Assembly: GCA_003963005.1 (NCBI GenBank)
Contig: RXJW01000088.1
Location: forward strand, 1-37,602
DNA: 37,602 nucleotides
Source: Burkholderiales bacterium
Lineage (GTDB): Bacteria > Pseudomonadota > Gammaproteobacteria > Burkholderiales > Burkholderiaceae_C
Direction: 5' to 3'
Shown here: piece by piece, positions 16,417 to 24,503 of the stretch
How the letters are laid out: each line of letters opens with the position of its first letter
Position numbering within the stretch: the first letter of the stretch is position 1
Made by a program: the position numbers and the translations under genes
The notes under the pieces: generated by a model
Database searches by the model: none
Seen by the model: only the letters and a program-made list of their open reading frames with translations
Told to the model about the DNA's origin: nothing

Positions 16417-18921
16417 TCAGTGGCCGAGGATGGGTCGAGGCGCCGTGGTGCTGGTGACCGTCTCGTCACGCAGCAGATCCTGGATCAGGCGCAGCAGCTT
16501 GCGAACGGGCAGCGGCTTGTGGGCGGTGGTGATGCCCAGAGCCTGGCACCTCCGGAGGACGTGCGCGCTCAGGTCACCCGTGATCAGCAAGGCCGGCACG
16601 CCGGCCCACGGCCCATTCGGCCCCACCCGTTCGGCCAGGCCGTCCAGGCTGTCGCCCGCGCCAAGGTGCAAGTCTGACAGCACAAGATCAGGCCGGGGTG
16701 TGCCTGCGCTTGCCAGTTGCTGCTGCAGCGCTTCCAACGTGGGTGCAGCGCAGGCGGCGTAGCCGTGCAGGCGCAGCAGCTCCTGCATGGCGTGGCGGAT
16801 CTGGTCGTCGTCGTCGACCAGCCCGATGAGCTGATGTGCACCGACGGCCTCGGCCGGCCCGTCGACCACAGCCGGCGCGTCATCCATGGCAGGCAGGGCG
16901 AGCGTGAAGCAACTGCCGCGGCCTACGGTGGACGTCAGCGTCAGGCGATGGCCGAGCAGGCGGGCCGACCGCTTGACGATCGCCAAGCCTATACCGAGGC
17001 CGTCGGAGCCGGCCGAGCTGTCCAGGCGGACGTACTCCGAGAAGGCGGCCTCCTGCTGCTCTGCTGGAATCCCCGGGCCCGTGTCAGTCACGCTGACGAG
17101 CCAGTCGTCGCCCAGACGCTGCGCGCGGACGTCCACGCTGCCGGCGACCGTGTATTTGATCGCGTTGGACAGCAGATTCATCACCATGCGACGCAGCAGG
17201 TGGGCGTCGCTGCGCACGGTGGCATCGACCTCATCGATGCTCAGCCGCAAGCCCTTGCCCAGTGCGGTGACGGTGAATTGCGAGCGCAGGTCGCCCAACA
17301 GGTCGCCCAGCGAGACCGGCCCGATGCTTGGCTGATAGCGGTCAGACTCCAGGCGGGCCATGTCGAAGAGCGCGTCGAGCAGGTCCGACAGGCTGGCACT
17401 GGCGCGGCGGATGGCATCGACCGCGCCGCGAGCCTGCGCGGGCACCTGGGCGGCGGCCACTTCAGCCAGCATGCCCAGCGCGTGGGCGGGCTGGCGCAGG
17501 TCATGGCAGGCTGCCGCCACGAGACGCGTGCGGGAGGCGTTGAGGGCTTGCAGGTCCGCGGCCATCGACGCGAGCTGCCGGCGCTGGGCGGACTGGCGCC
17601 GCAGCAGTTCGGCCACGAATGCGAGCACCGCCACGGCTATCGCCAGCGCGATGGCCAGCACCCAGCGCCGCTGCTCGGCGAGTTGCTCGCGGGCCTTGAG
17701 GTCGGCGTTCTCCTTCTCCTTGGCAGCGACTTGGTAGACCGTCTCCACGCGCTGGCGGGCTTCCTCGTTGGCCTTGGCGACCCGCTCCAGCGTGGCCTCG
17801 CGCGCTCGGTTGATCTTGTCGAAGGCAGCGGCATGATCGCCCAGGGCTGCCAGGGCCTGGCCCTGGGCTGTCAACAGGTCTTCGAGCAGGTTCGGGGCTT
17901 GGCGGAGCCGCGGCAGGAACGCGTCGAGCCGGGCGATGTCTTCCCGGGCGCCGGGCATGCCACCTCGGGCGCGGCAAACGGCAGTGGAGTACAGACTGTC
18001 GATCCGCAGCCATTCCGAATAGGCCTCCGACGTCAGCGCCGATACGGCCTGCACGCACGCGCGCCAGTCGCCGAGCTCCATCAGCAGCCGCCCCTCGGTC
18101 ATTCGGGCAAAGGGCAGGATTTCGAAGCCAGGCTTGCGGGACAGCGGCTCCAGCGTGGCCCGCAGCGTCCGCAGCGCTGCCTGCGGCTGGCCCGACTTGC
18201 GCAGCACGCGCGCTTTCCAGACGGCGTAGTTGAGGGCCAGGTAGGGCAGGTCGTCTGCATCGATCGCGGCAGCCTGGACCTGCAGGTCGGCCAGCAGCCG
18301 TTCGGCTGCTTCGGCGCCATGCAGGCTGATGAAGCGGGCGTACACCTGTGATTCCACGAACACCTGGTGCTTGAGAAGCGGGTCTAGGCTGCGTTCCAGA
18401 GCCTCCTGCGCGACGAGCTGCGCAGCGGTCGCATCCCCTTCAGCGCTCAGCAGCATGGCCTGGGCGGCGGCCACTTCCGATCGCCAAGCCGAATGGTCGA
18501 GTGATGCGGCGTCCCGCGCAGCGCGCGCAAGCAGCGCGCGGGCCTGTGGCAGGTCACGCTCCCCGAACTGCCACCATGCCAGCCCCAGCAAGGTCGAGAT
18601 GCGCTCGGCGCTCGGCGCGGCGAGTGCGGGGTCACCGGCCAACGCCGTGGCCAGCTCCCTTGCGATCGCCGCGCCTGCGGCGTCGCCGCGCTCGGCCAGC
18701 AAACCCAGGCGCAGGCCCTCCAGCGCAGCCCAGCTGGCGATCCGGCCGGCGGCACGCGCGGCGCGTGCTTCTTGCTGGAGCTTGGCGCGCTGGGCCACGG
18801 CGTCCTGGTAGGCAGCACGGCGGTGGAACTGCAGCGTCGTGGCCCAAGGGTCCTCGGCAGCGGCAGCGCCGCCGTTCAGCAGCGCCACACCAAGCAGCCA
18901 GCACCGGAGGATTGCGCGCAT
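16417..18921 (-). CDS. Hybrid sensor histidine kinase with TPR-like periplasmic region and C-terminal receiver domain
   Basis: The 834-residue protein has a signal-like N-terminus (MRAILRCWLLGVALLNGGAA), an alanine-rich, helical, TPR-like region to about residue 410, and one membrane span near 420-440 (WVLAIALAIAVAVLAFVAEL). A short coiled coil leads to the HisKA domain with phospho-acceptor His473 in ACHDLRQPAH. The ATPase domain shows NLLSNAIKYT, DTGPGIP and GLGIGLAIV. The C-terminal receiver domain has the acidic pocket VDDDD and phospho-acceptor Asp750 (LVLSDLHL), with the conserved Lys in AHKPL. There is no DNA-binding output domain, and no separate response regulator adjoins it. The ATG at 18921 is preferred because it opens the signal peptide directly; a start ten codons upstream is open. 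It is convergent with the thioesterase gene. Confidence 0.93.
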   Translation of the reverse strand: MRAILRCWLLGVALLNGGAAAAEDPWATTLQFHRRAAYQDAVAQRAKLQQEARAARAAGRIASWAALEGLRLGLLAERGDAAGAAIARELATALAGDPALAAPSAERISTLLGLAWWQFGERDLPQARALLARAARDAASLDHSAWRSEVAAAQAMLLSAEGDATAAQLVAQEALERSLDPLLKHQVFVESQVYARFISLHGAEAAERLLADLQVQAAAIDADDLPYLALNYAVWKARVLRKSGQPQAALRTLRATLEPLSRKPGFEILPFARMTEGRLLMELGDWRACVQAVSALTSEAYSEWLRIDSLYSTAVCRARGGMPGAREDIARLDAFLPRLRQAPNLLEDLLTAQGQALAALGDHAAAFDKINRAREATLERVAKANEEARQRVETVYQVAAKEKENADLKAREQLAEQRRWVLAIALAIAVAVLAFVAELLRRQSAQRRQLASMAADLQALNASRTRLVAAACHDLRQPAHALGMLAEVAAAQVPAQARGAVDAIRRASASLSDLLDALFDMARLESDRYQPSIGPVSLGDLLGDLRSQFTVTALGKGLRLSIDEVDATVRSDAHLLRRMVMNLLSNAIKYTVAGSVDVRAQRLGDDWLVSVTDTGPGIPAEQQEAAFSEYVRLDSSAGSDGLGIGLAIVKRSARLLGHRLTLTSTVGRGSCFTLALPAMDDAPAVVDGPAEAVGAHQLIGLVDDDDQIRHAMQELLRLHGYAACAAPTLEALQQQLASAGTPRPDLVLSDLHLGAGDSLDGLAERVGPNGPWAGVPALLITGDLSAHVLRRCQALGITTAHKPLPVRKLLRLIQDLLRDETVTSTTAPRPILGH

Positions 18922-19060
18922 CAGGTCACCCGGGTCAAGCGCGACAGCCAAAAGGCCAGCTTTACCAATAGGAGGCCGGCTATTCAGGCCGCATCGCGGG
19001 TGCGGATGATTGTGGGGGGAGCCCCCTGTGAAACGAGGAGCATTCCCAAGTTAAGGGGAT

Positions 19061-20425
19061 TCAGCGCCCGGCCAGGCGGGCCAGCAGCAGGTCGTGGATG
19101 CCGCCGAAACCGCCGTTGCTCATGCAAAGGAGATGGTCCCCCGGCTTGGCCGCCTTGACGACCGCCGCCACCAGTGCGTCTACATCGGCCCCGACCGTCG
19201 CTTGCGCGCCCATCGGTGCCAGCGCCTCCTTGGCGTCCCAGCTCAGGCCCTGCTGGTTGCAGAAGGCCAGGTCCGCCTCCTCCAGCGCCCAGGGCAGCTG
19301 CGCCTTCATGGTGCCGAGCTTCATCGTGTTGGAGCGGGGCTCGAAGATCGCCAGGATCCGCTCCGCCGGCGCGATGCGCCGGCGCAGGCCGTTGATGGTG
19401 GTGCGGATGGCGGTGGGGTGGTGGGCGAAGTCGTCATAGACCTTGATGCCGGCCACCTCGCCACGCAGCTCCATGCGGCGGCGCACGTTCTGGAACTCCG
19501 CCAGCGCGGTCGCCGACTGCTCCGGCGTCACGCCCACATGCTCGGCCGCGGCAATGGCGGCCAGTGCGTTGAGCTGGTTGTGCTCGCCGATCAGGCCCCA
19601 TTCCACGCGGGCCACCTTCAGGCTGCCGCGCAACACGTCGAAGGCCTGCGGCTCGCCCCGGGCGCGCAGCATGCCGGCCTCCTCCTTCTTGGCCCCGAAC
19701 CGCTGCACCTCGCTCCAGCAGCCGCGCGCGATGACGCGCTGCAGCGCTTCCTCGCGGGCGTTCACCACGAGCCGGCCGCTGGCCGGCACGGTGCGCACGA
19801 GGTGATGGAACTGGGTCTCGATGGCCGCCAGGTCCGGGAAGATGTCGGCGTGGTCGTGCTCGAGGTTGTTGAGCACGGCCGTGCGCGGCCGGTAGTGCAC
19901 GAACTTGCTGCGCTTGTCGAAGAAGGCCGTGTCGTACTCATCGGCCTCGATGACGAACGGCACGCCATCGCCCAGCCGTGCCGACACGCCGAAGTTCTGC
20001 GGGACGCCACCGACCAGGAAGCCCGGCTTCAGGCCCGCGTGCGCCAGGATCCAGGCGAGCATCGAGGTCGTCGTCGTCTTGCCGTGCGTGCCCGCCACGG
20101 CCAGCACGTGGCGGCCCTGCAGCACGTGTTCGGCCAGCCACTGCGGGCCGGAGACGTAGGGCAGGCCGGCATCCAGGATGGCTTCCATCAGCGGGAAGCG
20201 CTCGCCGCGGGTGACGACGTTGCCGATGACGAAGACGTCGGGCTTGAGTTCAAGCTGCTCGGCGCTAAAGCCGCTGATGAGCTCGATGCCGAGGGCTTCG
20301 AGCTGGGTGCTCATGGGCGGGTAGACGTTGGCGTCGCAGCCCGTGACCTGGTGGCCCGCCTCGCGGGCGAGCGCCGCCAGGCCGCCCATGAAGGTGCCGC
20401 AGATGCCGAGGATGTGGAGATGCAT
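19061..20425 (-). CDS. mpl: UDP-N-acetylmuramate:L-alanyl-gamma-D-glutamyl-meso-diaminopimelate ligase
   Basis: The 454-residue Mur-ligase-family protein reattaches recycled murein tripeptide to UDP-MurNAc, feeding peptidoglycan recycling. It starts MHLHILGICGTFMGGLAALA, typical of Mpl rather than MurC. The ATP-binding loop AGTHGKTTTT is at residues 111-120. Further Mur motifs are EADEYDTAFFDKRSKF, LNNLEHDHADIF, GEHNQLNALAAIA and YDDFAHHPTAI. The ATG at 20425 gives this start; the frame stays open far upstream only because it runs antisense-free through hemL in another frame. It follows hemL by 32 bp and shares its direction, so co-transcription with thiD-like and hemL genes is likely. The sensor kinase gene lies 139 bp beyond its stop. 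Confidence 0.95.
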   Translation of the reverse strand: MHLHILGICGTFMGGLAALAREAGHQVTGCDANVYPPMSTQLEALGIELISGFSAEQLELKPDVFVIGNVVTRGERFPLMEAILDAGLPYVSGPQWLAEHVLQGRHVLAVAGTHGKTTTTSMLAWILAHAGLKPGFLVGGVPQNFGVSARLGDGVPFVIEADEYDTAFFDKRSKFVHYRPRTAVLNNLEHDHADIFPDLAAIETQFHHLVRTVPASGRLVVNAREEALQRVIARGCWSEVQRFGAKKEEAGMLRARGEPQAFDVLRGSLKVARVEWGLIGEHNQLNALAAIAAAEHVGVTPEQSATALAEFQNVRRRMELRGEVAGIKVYDDFAHHPTAIRTTINGLRRRIAPAERILAIFEPRSNTMKLGTMKAQLPWALEEADLAFCNQQGLSWDAKEALAPMGAQATVGADVDALVAAVVKAAKPGDHLLCMSNGGFGGIHDLLLARLAGR

Positions 20426-20433
20426 GTCGGGAT

Positions 20434-20449
20434 CGCTCCCGCAGGAGCG
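20434..20449. other. Small inverted repeat in the hemL-mpl spacer
   Basis: CGCTCC (20434-20439) pairs with GGAGCG (20444-20449) around a 4-nt loop, in the 32-bp gap between the hemL stop and mpl start. There is no T tract on either strand. In the mRNA it would sit just ahead of the mpl start codon, so it could affect mpl translation or transcript processing. The evidence is only the symmetry. Confidence 0.3.
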
Positions 20450-20457
20450 CTTCTGAG

Positions 20458-21744
20458 TCAGCGCAAGGCGGTGCGCGCGGCCGCAAGCGTGGCGTCGATG
20501 TCGGCCTGGGTGTGGGCGGCCGACACGAAGCCTGCTTCGTACAAGGCCGGTGCAAGATAGATGCCAGCGTCCAGCATGCCGTGGAAGAAGCGGTTGAAGC
20601 GCTCCTTGTCGGTCGTCATGACCGTGGCGTAGTTCTGCGGCAGCTCCGGCAGCAGGAAGAAGCCGAACATGCCGCCTTCGCTGTCGGCGCTGAAAGGAAC
20701 GCCGTTCTCGGCCGCCACGGCCTTCAGGCCGTCCACGAGCTGGCGGGTGCGGGCCGACAGGCCTTCGAAGAAGCCGGGCTTCTGGATCTCGCGCAGGGTG
20801 GCCAGGCCGCAGGCCGTGGCCACCGGGTTGCCCGACAGCGTGCCGGCCTGGTAGACGCCGCCGAGCGGCGCGAGGTGCTGCATCACGTCGCGTTTGGCGC
20901 CAAAGGCCGCCAGCGGCATGCCGCCACCGATGACCTTGCCGAAGACGGAGATGTCCGGCGCGAAGCCCGGGATGAGCTGGGCGTAGTGGGATTGCGCCGA
21001 GCCCAGCGCGACGCGGAAACCCGTCATCACCTCGTCGAGCACCAGCAGCGCGCCGTGCTGGGTGCACAGCCGGCGCAGCGCCGTCATGAAAGGCACCGAG
21101 GCGCGCACGAAGTTCATGTTGCCGGCGATCGGCTCGACGATGACGCAGGCCAGATCGTGGCCCACTTCCGCGAATGCGGCTTCGAGCTGGTCGACGTTGT
21201 TGTATTCCAGGACGAGCGTGTCGGCCGCCGCGCCGGGCGTGACGCCGGCGCTGGTGGGATGGCCGAAGGTGGCCAGGCCCGAGCCGGCCTTCACGAGCAG
21301 GGCGTCGGTGTGGCCGTGGTAGCAGCCCTCGAACTTGATGAACTTGGGGCGGCCGGTCGCGCCGCGCGCCAGGCGGATGGCGCTCATCGTCGCCTCGGTG
21401 CCGGAGCTGACGAGGCGCACCTGGTCGATGCTCGGCACGAGCTTCAGGATCTCTTCAGCCAGCTCGATCTCGCGCTCGGTCGGGGCACCGAAGGAGAAGC
21501 CTTCGGTCGCGGCTCGGGTGACGGCCTCGATGACAGCGGGGTGGCCGTGGCCGAGGATCATCGGCCCCCAGGAGCCGATGTAGTCGACGTAGCGGCGCCC
21601 TTCGGCGTCCCAGATGTAGGCGCCCTCGCCGCGGGCGATGAAGCGGGGCGTGCCGCCCACGGCGCGGAAGGCACGCACGGGGGAATTGACGCCGCCGGGG
21701 ATGACGCGCGCGGCGCGCTCGAAAAGCTCGGAATTGCTGGCCAT
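20458..21744 (-). CDS. hemL: Glutamate-1-semialdehyde 2,1-aminomutase
   Basis: The 428-residue PLP enzyme isomerises glutamate-1-semialdehyde to 5-aminolevulinate, the committed precursor of tetrapyrroles. The N-terminus [24 protein letters not shown] is diagnostic. The PLP-binding lysine is Lys270 in [16 protein letters not shown], with [11 protein letters not shown] supplying the Asp that contacts the cofactor and [16 protein letters not shown] the phosphate-binding region. Length is as usual. It starts 18 bp after the ThiD-like stop and precedes mpl by 32 bp. The pairing of hemL with a thiD-like gene and a divergent rubredoxin gene recurs in betaproteobacteria to my knowledge. Confidence 0.97.
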   Translation of the reverse strand: MASNSELFERAARVIPGGVNSPVRAFRAVGGTPRFIARGEGAYIWDAEGRRYVDYIGSWGPMILGHGHPAVIEAVTRAATEGFSFGAPTEREIELAEEILKLVPSIDQVRLVSSGTEATMSAIRLARGATGRPKFIKFEGCYHGHTDALLVKAGSGLATFGHPTSAGVTPGAAADTLVLEYNNVDQLEAAFAEVGHDLACVIVEPIAGNMNFVRASVPFMTALRRLCTQHGALLVLDEVMTGFRVALGSAQSHYAQLIPGFAPDISVFGKVIGGGMPLAAFGAKRDVMQHLAPLGGVYQAGTLSGNPVATACGLATLREIQKPGFFEGLSARTRQLVDGLKAVAAENGVPFSADSEGGMFGFFLLPELPQNYATVMTTDKERFNRFFHGMLDAGIYLAPALYEAGFVSAAHTQADIDATLAAARTALR

Positions 21745-21762
21745 GGGAATCGGGTCAGGGGA

Positions 21763-22710
21763 TCAATGCATCCGGCGCGGCGACTTCGGTGCCTGCTCCG
21801 GTTCAGGGTCGGGGTCGAAGCTGGGCGGCTCGCCGCCTTCTTCGTCGGCGGCGGGCAGGGCCCAGAAGAAGCGGTCCGGGATGACATTGCCCATGCCCGG
21901 CCGGAAGCCCGCGTCGAGCGACTGGTCCAGGAAGGACAGCGCCTCGCTGACGGCCGAGTGCAGCTCGGCACCCACCGACAGCAGGGCGGCCAGCGCAGCC
22001 GACAGCGTGTCGCCGGCGCCCACGAAGGCCGTCTCGAAGCGTTCGAACTTCTCGCCGGTGATCGGGCCCTGGGCATTGGCCAGCACGTTGTCCACGTACT
22101 GGTTGGGCAGCTGCACGCCGGTCACGAGCACGTGCTGGGCACCGGCCTGGGCCGCGGCAACGGCCAGCTCCCGGGCCGACGGTGCCCGCTCGTTGTCCCA
22201 GTCAGGCAGCAGGAAGTCAGTCATCGTCTTGTGGTTGCCCACGAGCACGGCGGTCTGGGGCAGCACGAGTTCGCGCAGCGCGTCCAGGTACTGTTGCTGT
22301 TCGTCCTCGTCGATCCATGCGACCGCCGGCAAATACGTAACCAAAGGTATGTCCGGATAGTCGCTCAGGACCTCTGCCACGGCGCTCACGGCTTCGGCAT
22401 TGCCGAGGAAGCCGACCTTCCAGGCGGTGATGGGCACGTCCTCCAGGATATGGCGCGCCTGCTCGGCGACGGTGTCGGCATCGAGGTTGACGTGCTCGAA
22501 GACTTCGGCGGTGTCGCGCAGCACGATGGCGGAGACCACCGGCAGGCAGTGCGCCCCCATGGCAGCGATGGTCGCGACGTCCCCCGCAAGACCGCCGGCA
22601 CCGCTGGCGTCGCTGGCATTGAAGGTCAGCACGCAGGCCGGCGGCGGGCTGTCCTGCTCGGCTTGGGTGTCTTCGACCTCGGGGTCGGGGTTCTGGGGTG
22701 TTGGGCTCAT
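21763..22710 (-). CDS. ThiD-like ribokinase-family kinase (putative hydroxymethylpyrimidine/phosphomethylpyrimidine kinase)
   Basis: The 315-residue protein has the overall layout of ThiD, the kinase that phosphorylates hydroxymethylpyrimidine in thiamine synthesis. It includes NASDASGAGGLAGDVATIAA in place of the usual DPSGGAGIQAD loop, KVGFLGNAEAV for KIGML, and a C-terminal anion-hole motif. That last motif reads VGAGDTLSAALAAL, with Asp234 where E. coli ThiD has Cys in GTGCTLSAALA. The NLPEA motif is replaced by NHKTMTDF. An acidic 25-residue N-terminal extension and an acidic/proline-rich C-terminal tail of about 30 residues are additional. It could be a true HMP-P kinase with altered chemistry or a kinase for a related substrate such as a pyridoxal-like compound. 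It leads hemL and mpl, and diverges from the rubredoxin gene. Confidence 0.82.
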   Translation of the reverse strand: MSPTPQNPDPEVEDTQAEQDSPPPACVLTFNASDASGAGGLAGDVATIAAMGAHCLPVVSAIVLRDTAEVFEHVNLDADTVAEQARHILEDVPITAWKVGFLGNAEAVSAVAEVLSDYPDIPLVTYLPAVAWIDEDEQQQYLDALRELVLPQTAVLVGNHKTMTDFLLPDWDNERAPSARELAVAAAQAGAQHVLVTGVQLPNQYVDNVLANAQGPITGEKFERFETAFVGAGDTLSAALAALLSVGAELHSAVSEALSFLDQSLDAGFRPGMGNVIPDRFFWALPAADEEGGEPPSFDPDPEPEQAPKSPRRMH

Positions 22711-22832
22711 GGGAGTCTTGGCGGAACGCGGCCAAAGAGCTGCCGCAAAGCGTGGAGTCTGCCGCTAAAAGCGCGCTTCTGAGGCGTAGCGCACAGGCGT
22801 TTGCCCTCAGCATTGCGCTCTCGGGCCCTGGC

Positions 22833-22838
22833 TAGAAT
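22833..22838 (+). promoter_or_regulatory. Candidate -10 element for the rubredoxin-pil unit
   Basis: TAGAAT at 22833-22838 lies 32 nt before the rubredoxin GTG in the 160-bp divergent spacer. A TTGCGC at 22813-22818 could serve as -35 but the 14-bp spacing is short. The same spacer has a 10-bp palindrome AAGCGCGCTT at 22769-22778. The assignment is tentative. Confidence 0.35.
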
Positions 22839-22870
22839 GAATCGATTGTAGTGAGCAAACTCTGAGCACC

Positions 22871-23044
22871 GTGAGCGAACCCAGTACCTGGATGTGCCTG
22901 ATCTGTGGATGGATCTATGACGAAGCAACCGGCGATCCTGACCATGGCATCGCGCCGGGGACGGCATGGGCCGATGTCGACATGAACTGGACCTGTCCGG
23001 ACTGCGGCGCGCGCAAGGAAGACTTCGAGATGGTGCGCATCTGA
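22871..23044 (+). CDS. Rubredoxin
   Basis: This 57-residue protein starts with GTG at 22871 and ends with TGA at 23042-23044. It has the two iron-binding knuckles CLICGWIYD (Cys9, Cys12) and CPDCGARKEDFE (Cys42, Cys45), with the family stretch GDPDHGIAPGTAWADV between them. Rubredoxins hold one iron on four cysteines and carry single electrons in the cytoplasm. Earlier in-frame starts are closed by a stop, so GTG is the only sensible start that keeps the full domain. The gene is immediately upstream of pilG (61-bp gap containing two short inverted repeats at 23046-23059 and 23066-23075), the same strand and probably the same transcript. Its electron partner is not evident here. Confidence 0.95.
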   Translation: MSEPSTWMCLICGWIYDEATGDPDHGIAPGTAWADVDMNWTCPDCGARKEDFEMVRI

Positions 23045-23105
23045 CGTCGATTCATCGACCGCCGACCGGGCCCGGCCCCGAGCTGAAGTTCCTAGGAGAC
23101 GACGT

Positions 23106-23495
23106 TTGAACGAGCAAGTTTCCGGTGCAGGTCCAACCCGCATCCTGGTCATCGACGACAGCAACACCATCCGCCGCAGCGCGGAGATCTTCCTCAAGCA
23201 GGGCGGTCATGAGGTGGCGCTGGCCGAAGATGGCTTTGATGCGTTGGCCAAACTGGGCGACTTTCATCCTGATCTGGTGTTCTGCGACATCCTGATGCCG
23301 CGGCTCGACGGCTATCAGACCTGCGCGATCATCAAGCGCAACCCGCAGTTTTCGGGTGTGCCGGTGATCATGCTGTCGTCCAAGGACGGCCTGTTCGACA
23401 AGGCCCGCGGACGGATGGTGGGCTCGCAGGACTACCTCACCAAACCTTTCACCAAGGACCAGCTGCTCCAGGCCGTGATCCAGCATCGCCCCTGA
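23106..23495 (+). CDS. pilG: Twitching-motility response regulator PilG (single receiver domain)
   Basis: The 129-residue protein is a CheY-like receiver without an output domain. The acidic pair is Asp17/Asp18 (LVIDDS), the phospho-acceptor is Asp61 (FCDILMPRLDGY) and the conserved lysine is Lys113 (YLTKPF). In Pseudomonas PilG is phosphorylated by ChpA and promotes pilus extension and cAMP signalling. The short N-terminal tail before the domain matches PilG rather than PilH. Translation starts at TTG (23106), supported by AGGAGA at 23094-23099 with six-base spacing; no ATG lies in a suitable place. It is followed by pilH after 25 bp. Confidence 0.93.
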   Translation: MNEQVSGAGPTRILVIDDSNTIRRSAEIFLKQGGHEVALAEDGFDALAKLGDFHPDLVFCDILMPRLDGYQTCAIIKRNPQFSGVPVIMLSSKDGLFDKARGRMVGSQDYLTKPFTKDQLLQAVIQHRP

Positions 23496-23520
23496 AGCGC
23501 CCTTTAGAGAAAGAACTGCC

Positions 23521-23886
23521 ATGAGCATTCAAAACATCCTGCTGGTTGACGATTCCAAGACCGAGCTGCACGCCTTGTCCGAGATGTTGGTCAAGCGCGG
23601 CTTCAACGTGCGCACGGCCGAGAATGCCGAAGAGGCGATGAAGCGCCTGGCCGAAGCCAAGCCTGACCTGATCCTGATGGACGTGGTCATGCCGGGCCAG
23701 AACGGCTTCCAGCTGACCCGCGCGATCACGCGCGACGAGCGCTACCTCGGCGTGCCCATCATCATGTGCACGAGCAAGGGCCAGGAGACCGACAAGGTCT
23801 GGGGCATGCGGCAGGGCGCGAGCGACTACGTCGTCAAGCCCGTCAAGCCCGACGAACTCCTGGCCAAGATCAAGGCCCTGGGCTGA
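23521..23886 (+). CDS. pilH: Twitching-motility response regulator PilH (single receiver domain)
   Basis: The 121-residue CheY-like protein has acidic residues Asp10/Asp11 (LLVDDS), phospho-acceptor Asp54 (ILMDVVMPGQNGFQ) and conserved Lys106 (YVVKPVKP). PilH is the second receiver of the Pil-Chp pathway and in studied systems favours retraction or drains phosphate from ChpA. Its sequence and position between pilG and the CheW-like gene fit that role. The ribosome binding site (AGAGAAAGA, just upstream) is moderate. It is 10 bp from pilI, so they are co-translated closely. Confidence 0.94.
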   Translation: MSIQNILLVDDSKTELHALSEMLVKRGFNVRTAENAEEAMKRLAEAKPDLILMDVVMPGQNGFQLTRAITRDERYLGVPIIMCTSKGQETDKVWGMRQGASDYVVKPVKPDELLAKIKALG

Positions 23887-23896
23887 GGCGCAACGC

Positions 23897-24427
23897 ATGG
23901 CCAACAAGACCGCCCTGCGCGAACTCCAGCAACGCCTGGCCGAGCGCATGCAGGCTGCGCGGGAGCAGACGCTCATCGCGAACTGGCTCGCCGTCGAATG
24001 CGCCGGCGTGGGCCTGCTGTTCGCGCTGAAGCAGGCCAGCGAAATCTTCGCGCCCGTGCCGATCAAGCCGGTGCCCTACGCCAAGCCCTGGCTGGCCGGC
24101 GTGGCCAACCTGCGCGGTGGCCTGTTCACCGTGGTCGATCTGGCCGTGTACCTCGGCTTGCGCGAGCCGACGCCGGGCCGAGGCGCGACCGCCCAGACGC
24201 GGCTGGTCTCGCTGGGCAGCGATCTCAATCTGAACTGCGCGCTGATGGTCGATCGCCTGGCCGGCCTGCGCAGCGACGAGCAACTGCCCTTGGCGCCCGA
24301 GCAGCCGACGGGGCCGTTGCCGCGTTTTGCCGGGCCGTTGCGGCGTGACGAAGCCGGTCGCCACTGGCAAGTCATCAATCTCGAGGCGTTGGCGCGGCAG
24401 GAGAACTTCCTGCACATCGTCGCGTGA
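23897..24427 (+). CDS. pilI: CheW-like adaptor protein PilI
   Basis: The 176-residue protein contains a CheW domain that couples the PilJ receptor to the ChpA kinase. The region from about residue 45 onward ([29 protein letters not shown]) is the typical CheW core, with the N-R-G turn in ANLRGG. The N-terminal 40 residues are helical and charged, and the C-terminus ([19 protein letters not shown]) is the usual final strand and helix. It sits between pilH and pilJ in the standard pil-chp order, with 76 bp to pilJ containing a short hairpin. Confidence 0.92.
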   Translation: MANKTALRELQQRLAERMQAAREQTLIANWLAVECAGVGLLFALKQASEIFAPVPIKPVPYAKPWLAGVANLRGGLFTVVDLAVYLGLREPTPGRGATAQTRLVSLGSDLNLNCALMVDRLAGLRSDEQLPLAPEQPTGPLPRFAGPLRRDEAGRHWQVINLEALARQENFLHIVA

Positions 24428-24457
24428 TGCCCGCCATCATTCCAAAAACAGCTTCCA

Positions 24458-24474
24458 GCCGCGCAGAACGCGGC
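24458..24474 (+). other. Intercistronic hairpin between pilI and pilJ
   Basis: GCCGCG (24458-24463) pairs with CGCGGC (24469-24474) around a CAGAA loop. It lies in the widest gap inside the pil cluster (76 bp). There is no T tract, so it is more likely an mRNA processing or stability element than a terminator. Confidence 0.35.
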
Positions 24475-24503
24475 GACCACAATCACTGAAGGACGAGGGT
24501 GAA

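Noticed and set aside
19013..19028. GGGGG-CCCCC inverted repeat downstream of mpl as a terminator
   Set aside because: The stem is only about 4-5 bp with a tight loop and no T tract on the minus strand, so termination is not supported.
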